This document shows, one piece after another, positions 35,132 to 43,273 of a stretch of DNA of 64,000 nucleotides. A program made the position numbers and the translations under genes. How positions within the stretch are numbered: the first letter of the stretch is position 1; the number at the start of each line of letters is the position of its first letter. The notes beneath the pieces are model-generated. The model ran no database searches, was not told where the DNA came from, and saw nothing but the letters and a program-made list of their open reading frames with translations. The stretch is from Halogranum rubrum (lineage in GTDB: Archaea; Halobacteriota; Halobacteria; Halobacteriales; Haloferacaceae): positions 119,774 through 183,773 of the forward strand of contig NZ_FOTC01000003.1 of the NCBI RefSeq assembly GCF_900114455.1, in the 5' to 3' direction.

Positions 35132-35311
35132 TCAGTCACCGAGTTCGTCAGTTTCGGCGGGGTCCGTGAGGAACTCGGAGTCGACGTCCGCCCCGAAACG
35201 CGGTGGTTCCTCTTGTGTCTCTGCTCCCAGTTCACGTCGAGTGAGTTCGGCTTCGAGCTGTGCTTCTTTGTTGAGGCCTTTCTTCTCGCGGCCACTCTTC
35301 GTGTCTGGCAT
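35132..35311 (-). CDS. Small charged haloarchaeal protein
   Basis: A 59-aa protein starting MPDTKSGREKKGLNKEAQL. It is highly charged: a basic N-terminus, a central helix (EAQLEAELTRRELG) and an acidic C-terminus (DPAETDELGD). The upstream in-frame extension (to 35458) is basic and Phe/Arg-rich, unlike a real haloarchaeal protein. An ATG two codons earlier (35317) is possible. Function unknown. Confidence 0.6.
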   Translation of the reverse strand: MPDTKSGREKKGLNKEAQLEAELTRRELGAETQEEPPRFGADVDSEFLTDPAETDELGD

Positions 35312-35640
35312 TGTCATGCATGGAATGGCAACGAAAGGTGATGAAGTTTTTTGAAAACATCCTGACATTCTGAAGAGGAAGAACGTCAGGCGAAGAACCG
35401 AGACGAACGGATTCGGAGTCGTTCGACGCCGACGCAGTTGTAGGCCAGAAGTGAGCATACGAGGTGCTCGCCGGTCTGTGTGCGATAGAAGTCGGCAGGG
35501 TGGAAATTCGAACCACGGTCGGTTCGTTCGCTGACGCTCACGTCACTCTCTGGTTCAAATCCTTGTGTCTCGGTTTTACTCGAAAGACGGTGGTCACAGC
35601 GCGATGAAACGCGCTGCTTGGCACGTAGTTTCTCGAGAAA
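35312..35640. other. 329-bp gap between a small gene and tRNA-Ser
   Basis: No supported gene. Two short T-loop-like strings (plus GGTTCAAATCC near 35552, minus GGTTCGAATTTCC near 35503) occur but lack matching stems. The region could include the 3' trailer of the tRNA transcript or a decayed insertion beside the tRNA. Confidence 0.4.
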
Positions 35641-35721
35641 CGCCAGGACAGGGATTTGAACCCTGGATCCCAGAGGGAACACGCTTTCCAGGCGTGCGCT
35701 TTACCACTCAGCCATCCTGGC
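35641..35721 (-). tRNA. tRNA-Ser (anticodon GGA)
   Basis: A class II tRNA read on the minus strand. The acceptor stem GCCAGGA/TCCTGGC carries a G discriminator. The anticodon stem CACGC/GCGTG encloses loop CTGGAAA with anticodon GGA. A long variable arm (TCCC-TCT-GGGA) is diagnostic of serine tRNA. The T arm is CAGGGTTCAAATCCCTG. No 3' CCA is encoded and no intron is seen. A box A-like TTTAAAC/CTTAAAC element lies ~30 bp upstream, overlapping the stop codon of the preceding membrane-protein gene. Confidence 0.95.
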
Positions 35722-35750
35722 TCGTACCCCAACGTACCGGGGTGGGAAGT

Positions 35751-35957
35751 TTAAGTCCTTCCTTTCCGTGCGACGCGATACTCGGTGACGTAAGCCGCAC
35801 TCGCGACGACGACACCGAGGACGACGGCGACGCCGAGACGGACCAAGAACGACAGCGGAAGTGGTCCGACGAGGAGGACGTACCCCTGCGTCAGTGCGAG
35901 GAAGGTCAGGGCGCCGACCAACCCCCACAGGACGCCCGACTTGGTTCGCGGCCGCAC
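35751..35957 (-). CDS. Small two-helix membrane protein
   Basis: A 68-aa protein with two transmembrane helices (residues ~8-30 and ~36-57) and a basic C-terminus (TEYRVARKGRT). It starts six bases after the RidA stop on the same strand, so it is probably in the same transcript. Function unknown. Confidence 0.65.
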   Translation of the reverse strand: MRPRTKSGVLWGLVGALTFLALTQGYVLLVGPLPLSFLVRLGVAVVLGVVVASAAYVTEYRVARKGRT

Positions 35958-35963
35958 GTCCGA

Positions 35964-36344
35964 CTACTCCAGGGAAGCGATTGCTTCGATTTCGACGCCG
36001 GCACCCTTCGGCAGGTTGGCCACCTCGAACGCACTCCGTGCGGGCGGTTCCTCGTCGAAGTACGTCTTGTACGTCTCGTTCATCTCGTCGAACTCTTCGA
36101 TGTCGTCCAGGAGGACGGTCACTTTCAGCACGTCCGAAGCGTCCGCACCCTCTTCGGCGAGGATGGCCATCACGTTGTCCAGCGACTGTTCGGTCTGCGT
36201 CGCGATGTCGGCGTCGTCGAGGAGGTCACCGTCCGGCGTGAGCGGAATCTGGCCCGCCGTGAAGAGCAGGTTTCCGTCTGTCGTCGCCTGACTGTACGCG
36301 CCTACCGCCGCGGGTGCATCGTCGGTGCTGATGATTCGCTTCAT
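35964..36344 (-). CDS. ridA: RidA family enamine/imine deaminase
   Basis: A 126-aa YjgF/YER057c/UK114 protein. It carries AVGAYSQATTDGNLLFTAGQIPL near the start, VLKVTVLLDDIEEFDEMNETY in the middle, and the catalytic Arg in PPARSAFEVANLPKGAGVEIEAIA. RidA hydrolyses reactive enamines made by threonine dehydratase and other PLP enzymes; a threonine dehydratase gene (ilvA) lies only 1.6 kb away. The start at 36344 gives the normal length. Confidence 0.95.
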   Translation of the reverse strand: MKRIISTDDAPAAVGAYSQATTDGNLLFTAGQIPLTPDGDLLDDADIATQTEQSLDNVMAILAEEGADASDVLKVTVLLDDIEEFDEMNETYKTYFDEEPPARSAFEVANLPKGAGVEIEAIASLE

Positions 36345-36432
36345 GTCCGGAGGGTCGGACGGCCCGGACTTATACGGGTGGGGTCGACGCCGGACCGACG
36401 ACGTTGAGGTGCGGGCGGCCGAGCGAACGAAC

Positions 36433-37335
36433 GTGAACCGACGTCTCGTCGCCGTCGTCTCGGGAGCAATCGGTCTCGCCGCTGCCATCCTCGCGACTCG
36501 TCTACGGTGCGCTCGCCGACGCGCCGCGAACGTCCCGCTCAGCCCGCTCACCGCCGGTCGACACGTCGGCGCGGACTGGGTCGAACGGACGGGTGTCGGC
36601 ACCGACGACCGGCCCGTCGGAGAGATGGACGACTTCGACGCACTCGCTCGACCCGACTTCGACCCCGAGCGCGTGGACCCGGCGGTCCGGCGGTTCTACG
36701 AGCGCACGAGCGAGTACGACCTCCAGTATCGAGTGCGCTGGGAACGCGGGTTCCGTCTCGGTGCCGCCGTCGCCACCCGCTTCACGAGCCGTCTCGAACA
36801 GTTGAACCTCCCGGCACCGGGCGAACGCGGGTCGGTGACGGGAGACGACAGCACAGACGAACACGGCTGGCGGGGACTCCGGAGTCGGTTCGTCGCGGTC
36901 GACCCCGACGCCGATGCACGGGCAGAAGCCCGGGCGTGGGTTCGAACCGACACGGACACTGGTGAGGGAGTGTTCGTCGCCGTCTACGGTGCCCACGAGC
37001 GTGACGACGAACGCTTCGTCAACATCGCAGTCCCCCTCCCGTGGACGAACCTGAGTACGGTGCTCCGAGTCGAACACCACGACCGACCGGGTAGCGTTCG
37101 GCTGGCGACGGCGGGAGACGGTGAAGTGGGCGACCCGGGACTCTACCTCGTCACCCCCGTCGGGGCGTTCGCACTGCCGATGGAGCAACGATTCCAGGTG
37201 TGGCCGGTCGAAAGAGAGACGCGAACAGCGCGAGACGACGGACCGACCACGTCGCTGCGAGCGACCCACGAGATGTGGGTGCTCGGCCAGCGATTCCTCG
37301 TCGTGGAGTACCGGATTCGACGGCGGGAGGAGTGA
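36433..37335 (+). CDS. Haloarchaeal hypothetical protein with N-terminal membrane anchor
   Basis: A ~300-aa protein. The GTG at 36433 gives VNRRLVAVVSGAIGLAAAIL, a single N-terminal hydrophobic helix followed by basic residues. The ATG at 36325 would overlap the divergent ridA start and add 36 odd residues. The rest is an acidic, beta-rich soluble domain (RTSEYDLQYRVRWERGF, then GVFVAVYGAHERDDERFVNIAVPLPWTNLSTVLRVEHHD in parts). I recognise no known family or catalytic motif. Confidence 0.6.
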   Translation: MNRRLVAVVSGAIGLAAAILATRLRCARRRAANVPLSPLTAGRHVGADWVERTGVGTDDRPVGEMDDFDALARPDFDPERVDPAVRRFYERTSEYDLQYRVRWERGFRLGAAVATRFTSRLEQLNLPAPGERGSVTGDDSTDEHGWRGLRSRFVAVDPDADARAEARAWVRTDTDTGEGVFVAVYGAHERDDERFVNIAVPLPWTNLSTVLRVEHHDRPGSVRLATAGDGEVGDPGLYLVTPVGAFALPMEQRFQVWPVERETRTARDDGPTTSLRATHEMWVLGQRFLVVEYRIRRREE

Positions 37336-37343
37336 CCGCCCCG

Positions 37344-37799
37344 TCAGCGCGGTTCGAACGTCCCTCGCAACTCCGCCTCGGCGAGGACGTGCCCGGCGAT
37401 GGCTTCTTGGAGTTCGGCCTTCGTCGACCCTCGGTCGAGTGCGAGTTCGGTGTCGAGGGCGTATAGGTGAAACCGGTATGTGTGCTCTCGGTCCGGTGGT
37501 TTCGGACCACCGTAGCCACTGTTGCCGTAGCTGTTTCGTCCTTCGGTTGCACCCGTCGGCGTCGTCCCCTCGGCAATCTCGCCGGTTGCCGGGTCGACGT
37601 TCCACACCGTCCAGTGGTTCCACACCTTCCCAGCAGGCTTCTTCGCGTCCGGGTCGTCGACGACGAGCGCCAGCGACACGGTGTCGTCGGGCACGTCTTC
37701 GACGGCGAGCGGTGGACTCACGTTGTCGAAGTCGTACCCGTGTTTCTGTGGAATCGGGTCGCCGTCGCCGAACGCCGGACTGGAGAGCTTCATAGTCAT
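37344..37799 (-). CDS. YbhB/YbcL-type PEBP family protein
   Basis: A 151-aa phosphatidylethanolamine-binding-like protein. The anion-pocket blocks are LVVDDPDAKKPAGKVWNHWTVWN (in parts: DDPDA and HWTVWN) and GYGGPKPPDREHTYRFHLYALD (GP.PP and H.Y.F.LYAL). The family binds anionic head groups or phosphate-like ligands. The bacterial/archaeal role is unknown. The start could be any of three close ATGs (37814, 37799, 37793). It converges on the hypothetical gene with an 8-bp gap. Confidence 0.88.
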   Translation of the reverse strand: MTMKLSSPAFGDGDPIPQKHGYDFDNVSPPLAVEDVPDDTVSLALVVDDPDAKKPAGKVWNHWTVWNVDPATGEIAEGTTPTGATEGRNSYGNSGYGGPKPPDREHTYRFHLYALDTELALDRGSTKAELQEAIAGHVLAEAELRGTFEPR

Positions 37800-37962
37800 G
37801 GTACGACGTACCAAACTCTGAGCGTTTCGGCTAGGTCGGTGACGAGCGTTCGGTGAACCGAGACGACGCGTTGGCTGCCCGCAAAAGACGTTATCGCAGT
37901 TCGCCGAAACCGCGTCGCCGAGACGCTGCCGATTCCACCGGAAATAGAGGGGTTCGACGGAG

Positions 37963-39174
37963 TTAGACCAACACTTCGACTTCGTAGCCGTGTTCGCGGA
38001 GTCCCGCTAGTAACTCCTCGACGTGGTCCTCGCCACGGGTTTCGAGGTCCAACTCGACCTCCGCGGCGTTCATGGCGATGTTTCTGGAGGTCCGGTCGTG
38101 CTGGATAGCGTAGATGTTGGCTTGGTGGGCCGCGATGACCTCGATGAGTCGCTCCAGTGCGCCGGGGCGGTCTTTGAGGACGGTCTGTACTTTCAGGTAG
38201 CGCCCCGTCTCGACGAGGCCGCGCATGATGACCGTCGTCAGCACGTTCATGTCGATGTTGCCGCCGCAGAGCGCCGGGACGATAGTCTCACCCTCCTCGT
38301 AGTCGAACTTGTCGAAGATGAGCGCCGCAAGGGCGACTGCACCGGCCCCTTCGACCAGCGTCTTGCTCCGTTCGAGGAGATAGGTGAGTGCGACGGCAAT
38401 CTCTTCGTCGGAGACGGTGACGACTTCGTCGACGCGCTCTTGGATGACTTCGAACGGCCGTGTCCCGACGTTCCGCGTCGCGATGCCGTCGGCGATGGTG
38501 TCGACGCTGTCGAGTGGCGTAGTCTCGCCTTTGTCGAGCGAGTTGGCGACGCTGGAGGCTCCTTCGGCTTGCACGCCGATGACGCGGGCATCGGGCACCT
38601 GCTCTTTGACGGCCGTGGCGATGCCCGAGATGAGGCCGCCGCCGCCGATGGGGACGACGACCGTGTCGAGGTTCGGGCAGTCCTCGACGATTTCGAGGCC
38701 GATAGTTCCCTGTCCGGCCATGACGGAGTCGTCGTCGAAGGCGTGGACGTAGATGCGTCCCTCGTCTTCCTCTATCTCGTGGGCCTTGTCCTGTGCTTCG
38801 TTGTAGTCCGCACCGGAGAGGACGACTCGGCCACCGTAGCGCTCGGTCGCTTTGACCTTCGTGATGGGCGCGTGTTCCGGCATGACGATGGTCGAATCCA
38901 CGCCGGCACGCGTGGCCGCGAGTGCGACACCCTGTGCGTGGTTTCCGGCGCTGGCGGTGACGACGCCTGCGTCTTTCTCTTCTTCGGTGAGCGTGGTGAT
39001 GCGGTTCATCGCCCCGCGAATCTTGAACGACCCGGTGCGCTGGAAGTTCTCCAGTTTGAGATGGACGTCGGCCCCCGTCATATCGGAGAACGTGTGTGAG
39101 TATTCGAGCGGTGTGTGTCGTGCGACTTCGGCGACGCGTTCACGTGCGTCGAGAACGTCAGAGAGCGAGAGCAT
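37963..39174 (-). CDS. ilvA: Threonine dehydratase with C-terminal ACT domain
   Basis: A 403-aa PLP enzyme that converts threonine to 2-oxobutanoate, the first step of one isoleucine route. The PLP lysine is K51 in GSFKIRGA. Other PLP contacts are SAGNHAQGVA, GGGGLISG (phosphate loop) and ALCGGNI. Residues ~325-403 form an ACT domain (LKDRPGALERLIEVIAAHQANI in parts), so regulation by an amino acid is probable. A 110-nt leader with a strong hairpin may precede it. RidA, which clears its enamine product, is encoded nearby. Confidence 0.94.
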   Translation of the reverse strand: MLSLSDVLDARERVAEVARHTPLEYSHTFSDMTGADVHLKLENFQRTGSFKIRGAMNRITTLTEEEKDAGVVTASAGNHAQGVALAATRAGVDSTIVMPEHAPITKVKATERYGGRVVLSGADYNEAQDKAHEIEEDEGRIYVHAFDDDSVMAGQGTIGLEIVEDCPNLDTVVVPIGGGGLISGIATAVKEQVPDARVIGVQAEGASSVANSLDKGETTPLDSVDTIADGIATRNVGTRPFEVIQERVDEVVTVSDEEIAVALTYLLERSKTLVEGAGAVALAALIFDKFDYEEGETIVPALCGGNIDMNVLTTVIMRGLVETGRYLKVQTVLKDRPGALERLIEVIAAHQANIYAIQHDRTSRNIAMNAAEVELDLETRGEDHVEELLAGLREHGYEVEVLV

Positions 39175-39222
39175 ACCCGTCGCTACTCCACCAGTGTTGT
39201 TAATCGTTTAGTCCTAGAGATG

Positions 39223-39244
39223 CGAGCGACGACGCCGTCGCTCG
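39223..39244 (-). promoter_or_regulatory. Leader hairpin upstream of ilvA
   Basis: A perfect 9-bp stem (CGAGCGACG / CGTCGCTCG) with a 4-base loop lies 49-70 bases before the ilvA ATG. A second hairpin (6-bp TGCGCG, loop TGA) is at 39277-39291. A TATA-like stretch at 39311-39323 lies further upstream and would start a ~110-nt leader containing the first hairpin. A regulatory leader is an inference. Confidence 0.45.
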
Positions 39245-39270
39245 GTAATGTGGGTCACTGAAGGGGGAAT
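39234..39270 (+). repeat. Dispersed ~37-nt repeat, copy 1
   Basis: GCCGTCGCTCGGT-A-ATGTG followed by seven different bases and AGGGGGAAT. A related 39-nt copy lies at 51183-51221; 28 of 37 positions match, with the first 13 and last 9 identical. It partly overlaps the ilvA leader hairpin. Confidence 0.5.
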
Positions 39271-39419
39271 TGTAGGTGCGCGTGACGCGCAAGCAAACCG
39301 TTGCCCCGAAAGTATATAAATATCCTCCACGCGGAGTGAAAGTGAAACCGCACGACAGCGTCGACCTAATCGGCGCGTCAGACGCCTGTCGGCCACCCGT
39401 CGGCTGGTGTCGATGTCCC

Positions 39420-39824
39420 TCAATCGGCCGGTCGAACAGTGACGTCGTTGTCGTCGACGTAGCGTTCGACCCGGGCTTCGAGAGAGCCATCACCCGGCCA
39501 GTGTACGTCGTCTGCGACGTCGAGAAGCGTCGGGTCGCCGACGTAGACGGCCACCCTGTCGCCGTGTTGAGAAGCGTCGCCGACCCACGGCACCGAGACG
39601 CGGACGTAGAGGTCGCGGTCGACCCCTTCGTAGGCGTCGAGTGCCGCGACGTCGGCGGTTCGGAGGAGACGACCACCGACCGACCCACCCGGTGCGAGCG
39701 TCGGATAGCGTCCTTCGACCGGGTGGAGTCCATCCAGTACCGCCGCTCCGACGTAGCTGTACGAGTCGACGACCTGTGCGACCTGTTCGGGGTTCGTGAG
39801 CGTGCCGTAGACGAAGGTGTCCAT
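39420..39824 (-). CDS. Gamma-glutamylcyclotransferase-like (AIG2/GGCT) protein
   Basis: A 134-aa BtrG/GGCT-fold protein. The substrate-binding YGTL motif is Y6-G7-T8-L9 in FVYGTLTNPE, followed by GRYPTLAPGGSVGG and a catalytic-type Glu in LDAYEGVD. It may cyclise gamma-glutamyl compounds (haloarchaea make gamma-glutamylcysteine) but the substrate is unproven. The start at 39824 is the only one that places YGTL at the N-terminus. It is divergent from the MATE gene. Confidence 0.85.
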   Translation of the reverse strand: MDTFVYGTLTNPEQVAQVVDSYSYVGAAVLDGLHPVEGRYPTLAPGGSVGGRLLRTADVAALDAYEGVDRDLYVRVSVPWVGDASQHGDRVAVYVGDPTLLDVADDVHWPGDGSLEARVERYVDDNDVTVRPAD

Positions 39825-39935
39825 GTCCGGTCCTTCGGTGGGCACGTAGTTGAACCTCTCGCGAGAGTCGAGCGGAACACCGGCCAACCCGTCAGGTTCC
39901 GGTACGGTGAAATCCGGTGGCTCCGCAGTCACTCT

Positions 39936-41327
39936 GTGAGCGAGAGCCGACTGCTCGGCGTCTGGAAGCGCGTCTTCGGACTGGCGTGGCCGGTGATGGC
40001 CGAGCAGACCTTCCGAACACTGATGCGGACGACGGACATCCTCGTCACCGCGACTATCTCTCCCGTCGCCGTCGCGGCTATCGGCCTCGCAGACCTCTAC
40101 GCGCGTTTCCCACTTTGGATTGGCCTCGGCACCGGCGGCGGCGCAATCGCCCTCGCCAGTCAGGATACGGGCAGCGGTGCCGACGCCAACCGAGACCAAG
40201 CCATCAGTATCGCCCTCCTCCTCGGTGCCCTCTTGGGGGTTCCGTTCGTCGCGTTCGGCCTCCTGTTCGGTCGAGCGGCCATCGCCCTACTCGGTGCACC
40301 GGCCGAAGTCGCGACCCTCGGCGGCGTCTACCTGGCCGTCATCTTCCTCACCGCACCGGCCCGTCACGTCGCACTCATCGCCGCACGTTCCTTGCAGGGA
40401 ACCGGTGACACCAAGACACCGATGTACGTCAACGTCGTCGCCAACCTGTGTAACATCGCCGGGAGCGTCGTGCTCGGACTCGGTCTGTTCGGGACGCAGG
40501 GCGCGAGACTCTTCGGTGTCGAAATCACGGGCGTCGTCGGCGTCGGTATCGCTACCTCGGCGGCGAACCTTCTCACCGCCTCCTTGCTGCTCGTCGCCCT
40601 CCGAACCGACTGGACCGACGCGTCGATCGTCCGGCCGAGTAACCCCATCGTCGCGAAGCAACTCGTCGTCGTCAGCGCCCCCTCCGTCGCAGAGGGACTC
40701 GCCTCGACGCTCGCAGAGTTCCCGCTCAACAGCATCCTGCTCGGGTTCGGCACCGAGGTGAACGCGGCGTTCCAAATCGGACGACGCATCTACCAGCAGG
40801 TGACCGGGCCGCTCTCACGCGGTTACAACGTCGCTTCGAGCGTCGTCGTCGGGCAGGCGCTCGGCGACGCCGACCCAGAGAGAGCGCGGTTCGAGGGGTG
40901 GGCGACGGTCGGACTCGGTCTCGCCACCGTCGGCGTCGTCGGCCTCCTGCTCGTCGTCGCCGCCGAACCGTTCGTCCGAGCGTTCACCGACGACCCCGAG
41001 ACGGCCCGCTACGCCGTCGACTTCGCTCGCGTGTACGGCCTGACGGCGGGGTTCCTCGTCGCCTTCTCCATCCTCCAGGGGGCGCTCCGTGGTGCGAGCG
41101 AGACGCGACTCCCCTTCCTCGCGCGCACGACGGGGCTGTTCGGGTTCATGGTCGGCTTCACGTACCTCTTCGGCGTCGTGCTCGACTACGGCGTTCTCGG
41201 CGCGTACGCCGGTATCGCCCTCTCGTACGTCTGGATGGCCGGCGTCGTCGCCGTGAGTTTCTGGCGGAGCAACTGGGCGAGACGGGCCGCGTCGATGATG
41301 GCCGAACGAGGCAGTACAGCGGAGTAA
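39936..41327 (+). CDS. MATE family efflux transporter
   Basis: A 463-aa exporter with about 12 transmembrane helices in two halves. The MATE pattern is seen in VFGLAWPVMAEQTFRTLMRTTDILV, RSLQGTGDTKTPMYVNVVANLCNI and QGALRGASETRLPFLAR (each read in parts). The start is a GTG at 39936 (VSESRLLGVWKR), which gives the usual family length; the frame is open far upstream but runs antisense to the GGCT gene. It probably uses Na+ or H+ to expel cationic compounds. Confidence 0.88.
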   Translation: MSESRLLGVWKRVFGLAWPVMAEQTFRTLMRTTDILVTATISPVAVAAIGLADLYARFPLWIGLGTGGGAIALASQDTGSGADANRDQAISIALLLGALLGVPFVAFGLLFGRAAIALLGAPAEVATLGGVYLAVIFLTAPARHVALIAARSLQGTGDTKTPMYVNVVANLCNIAGSVVLGLGLFGTQGARLFGVEITGVVGVGIATSAANLLTASLLLVALRTDWTDASIVRPSNPIVAKQLVVVSAPSVAEGLASTLAEFPLNSILLGFGTEVNAAFQIGRRIYQQVTGPLSRGYNVASSVVVGQALGDADPERARFEGWATVGLGLATVGVVGLLLVVAAEPFVRAFTDDPETARYAVDFARVYGLTAGFLVAFSILQGALRGASETRLPFLARTTGLFGFMVGFTYLFGVVLDYGVLGAYAGIALSYVWMAGVVAVSFWRSNWARRAASMMAERGSTAE

Positions 41328-41396
41328 CTGGGACAGTCCATCGGCTCTGTGTCGAGAGACGACGAGTGAAAAATCGGCGGAGTAGCGGTCAGCGCG

Positions 41397-41723
41397 TCAG
41401 TTCGACCCGAACCGCCGGCTGAGATAGCCGATGGCGATACCGCCCACGGCGGCACCGGCGACGAACGACCGAAGCATGAGGCTTCGACGGCGTGCCTGAT
41501 ACTCCTCGGGGAAGTATCGAGCCATCGAGTCCAGCATCACGTCGCCGAGGTGGTGATACTCGTCGGACTCGCGGGCGGTCATCGCCGCCTCGCGCGTCAG
41601 GTCGCCGACGCGACGTGCGTATCGCTCGCTTCCAGGGTAGCGTTCGCGAATGCGGCGGGCGGGCATATGCTTGAATGCGGCGACGTCGTCGCCACTCGGA
41701 CGTCTAATTCCGTACGGTGCCAT
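41397..41723 (-). CDS. Haloarchaeal hypothetical protein with C-terminal helix
   Basis: A 108-aa basic protein: MAPYGIRRPSGDDVAAFKHM, then a helical middle (TREAAMTARESDEYHHLGDVMLDSMARYF in parts) and a C-terminal hydrophobic helix (residues ~84-102, LRSFVAGAAVGGIAIGYL) ending SRRFGSN. It looks like a tail-anchored membrane protein. No family recognised. Confidence 0.6.
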   Translation of the reverse strand: MAPYGIRRPSGDDVAAFKHMPARRIRERYPGSERYARRVGDLTREAAMTARESDEYHHLGDVMLDSMARYFPEEYQARRRSLMLRSFVAGAAVGGIAIGYLSRRFGSN

Positions 41724-41831
41724 ACCGTCCCATGGTCGTCTGTCGGCAAAAGGGTAGCGTCGGGCTGAACAGGTCGAGCGACGGATATCGACTCGAGGAG
41801 TCGACGCGCGGAAGCGAGTTGCCGGCGGCGA

Positions 41832-42971
41832 TTATCGCTCGTCGACCGGGACGAACGTCTGGTCTTTGGCGCCGACGTAGCGGGCGCGCGGTCGGATGAG
41901 ACGGTTGTCCTCGTACTGTTCGAGGACGTGAGCGATCCACCCACCGGCACGCGACATCGCGAAGATGGGCGTGTAGATGTCGATGGGGATGCCCATCTGG
42001 TAGTACGTCGACGCGGAGTAGAAGTCGACGTTGGGTGCGAGACCCTTCTCCTCGCCGATGTACTCCTCGATGGCGACGCTCATGTCGTACCACTTCATGT
42101 CGCCTGCGGCCTCACCGAGTTCCTCGGACTTCTCGCCGAGAATCTTCGCACGCGGGTCTTTGACGTTGTAGACGCGGTGGCCGAATCCGGGGACGCGGCG
42201 GCCCTCGTCGAGTGCGTTGATGACCCACTCGGTGGGTTCCATGTCGGCGGCTTCGACTTCTTTGAGCATCTTCATCACGTTCTGGTTGGCCCCGCCGTGG
42301 AGCGACCCTGCGAGGGTGCCGATGGCGCTGGTGACGGCGCTGTGGAGGTCCGACAGCGTCGACGACGTGACCATCGCGGAGAACGTCGAGGCGTTCAGAC
42401 CGTGGTCAGCGTGGAGCACGAGCGCCATGTCGAACGTCTCGGCGAGCACGTCGTCGGGTTCCTCGTCGTTGAGCATGTAGAGGAAGTTCGCGGCGTGGCT
42501 CAGGTCCTCGCGCGGCGCGACGGGGTCGTCGCCCTGTCGGATGCGCTGGAACGCGGCCAGCGCCGTCGGAATCTTCGCGGTGATGCGACGGCCCTGATTG
42601 ATGTTCTTCTGGCGGTCGGTGACGTCCTCGAAGTCGGCCTCCTCGTCGTACGCCGAGAGGTTCGAGACGATGGTGCGGAGTGCAGCCATCGGGTTCTCGT
42701 CGGCTTCGGCGAGTTCCCGGACCGTCTCGTGGACGCCGTCGTCGAGTTCGCGTTCGGCGGCCATCGTCTCCTCGAAGGAGTCGAGTTCCTCCTGTGTCGG
42801 AAGTTCCCCGTGCCAGAGGAGGTAGACGACCTCCTCGTAACTCGCGTCACGCGCGAGGTCTTCGATGGGATAGCCCCGGTAGATGAGCTTGCCGGCATCG
42901 CCATCGATGTGGCTGAGTTCGGATTCGGCGACGAGCACGCCTTCCAGCCCTCGCTTCAGATCGTCTGACAT
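41832..42971 (-). CDS. Citrate synthase
   Basis: A 379-aa citrate synthase, first step of the TCA cycle. Catalytic residues are H225 (SLHGGANQ), H265 (GFGHRVY) and D316 (NVDFYSA); the HADHGLNAS block (H187-H190) is also present. Length matches haloarchaeal citrate synthases. The start MSDDLKRGLEGVLVAESELS is the usual N-terminus. The gene is monocistronic with a 302-bp upstream gap shared with the divergent PhoU/TrkA-C gene; that gap is AT-richer near 42995-43015 and holds no other gene. Confidence 0.95.
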   Translation of the reverse strand: MSDDLKRGLEGVLVAESELSHIDGDAGKLIYRGYPIEDLARDASYEEVVYLLWHGELPTQEELDSFEETMAAERELDDGVHETVRELAEADENPMAALRTIVSNLSAYDEEADFEDVTDRQKNINQGRRITAKIPTALAAFQRIRQGDDPVAPREDLSHAANFLYMLNDEEPDDVLAETFDMALVLHADHGLNASTFSAMVTSSTLSDLHSAVTSAIGTLAGSLHGGANQNVMKMLKEVEAADMEPTEWVINALDEGRRVPGFGHRVYNVKDPRAKILGEKSEELGEAAGDMKWYDMSVAIEEYIGEEKGLAPNVDFYSASTYYQMGIPIDIYTPIFAMSRAGGWIAHVLEQYEDNRLIRPRARYVGAKDQTFVPVDER

Positions 42972-43273
42972 ACTCGAAACGTTCCCGACCGTCTCAAAAA
43001 AGCGTTATCGTTTTCGCGTTTCATGCCACCACACGTCGCATCAAACTGACAGTCACTCTCGGCGACAGGTATAGGTCGACTGCCGTCGTCCAGTTTCGGC
43101 AGATGAGTCGTGCGAGAGCGGGAGCGTCGAGACGGTCGAGGATACTCCAACGTGCGTCGGCACGGTTGTCACCATCGGCGAACGGGCCGAAAGTCAGTGC
43201 TGACGGCGGGACGGAGAACCCGCACGCGACTGCGCGAGCAACTCTTTTGCCAGCGGGCGGCAAACGGCGGAGT

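Noticed and set aside
35495..35570. T-loop-like strings (GGTTCAAATCC, GGTTCGAATTTCC) near tRNA-Ser
   Set aside because: Neither has complementary T-stem arms nor a matching D arm or anticodon arm, so they are not tRNA genes. A tRNA remnant from integration cannot be excluded, but no integrase or direct repeat supports it.
35641..35721. tRNA-Ser as an integration site of a mobile element
   Set aside because: No integrase, no second copy of the tRNA 3' end in the same orientation and no change in gene content on either side.
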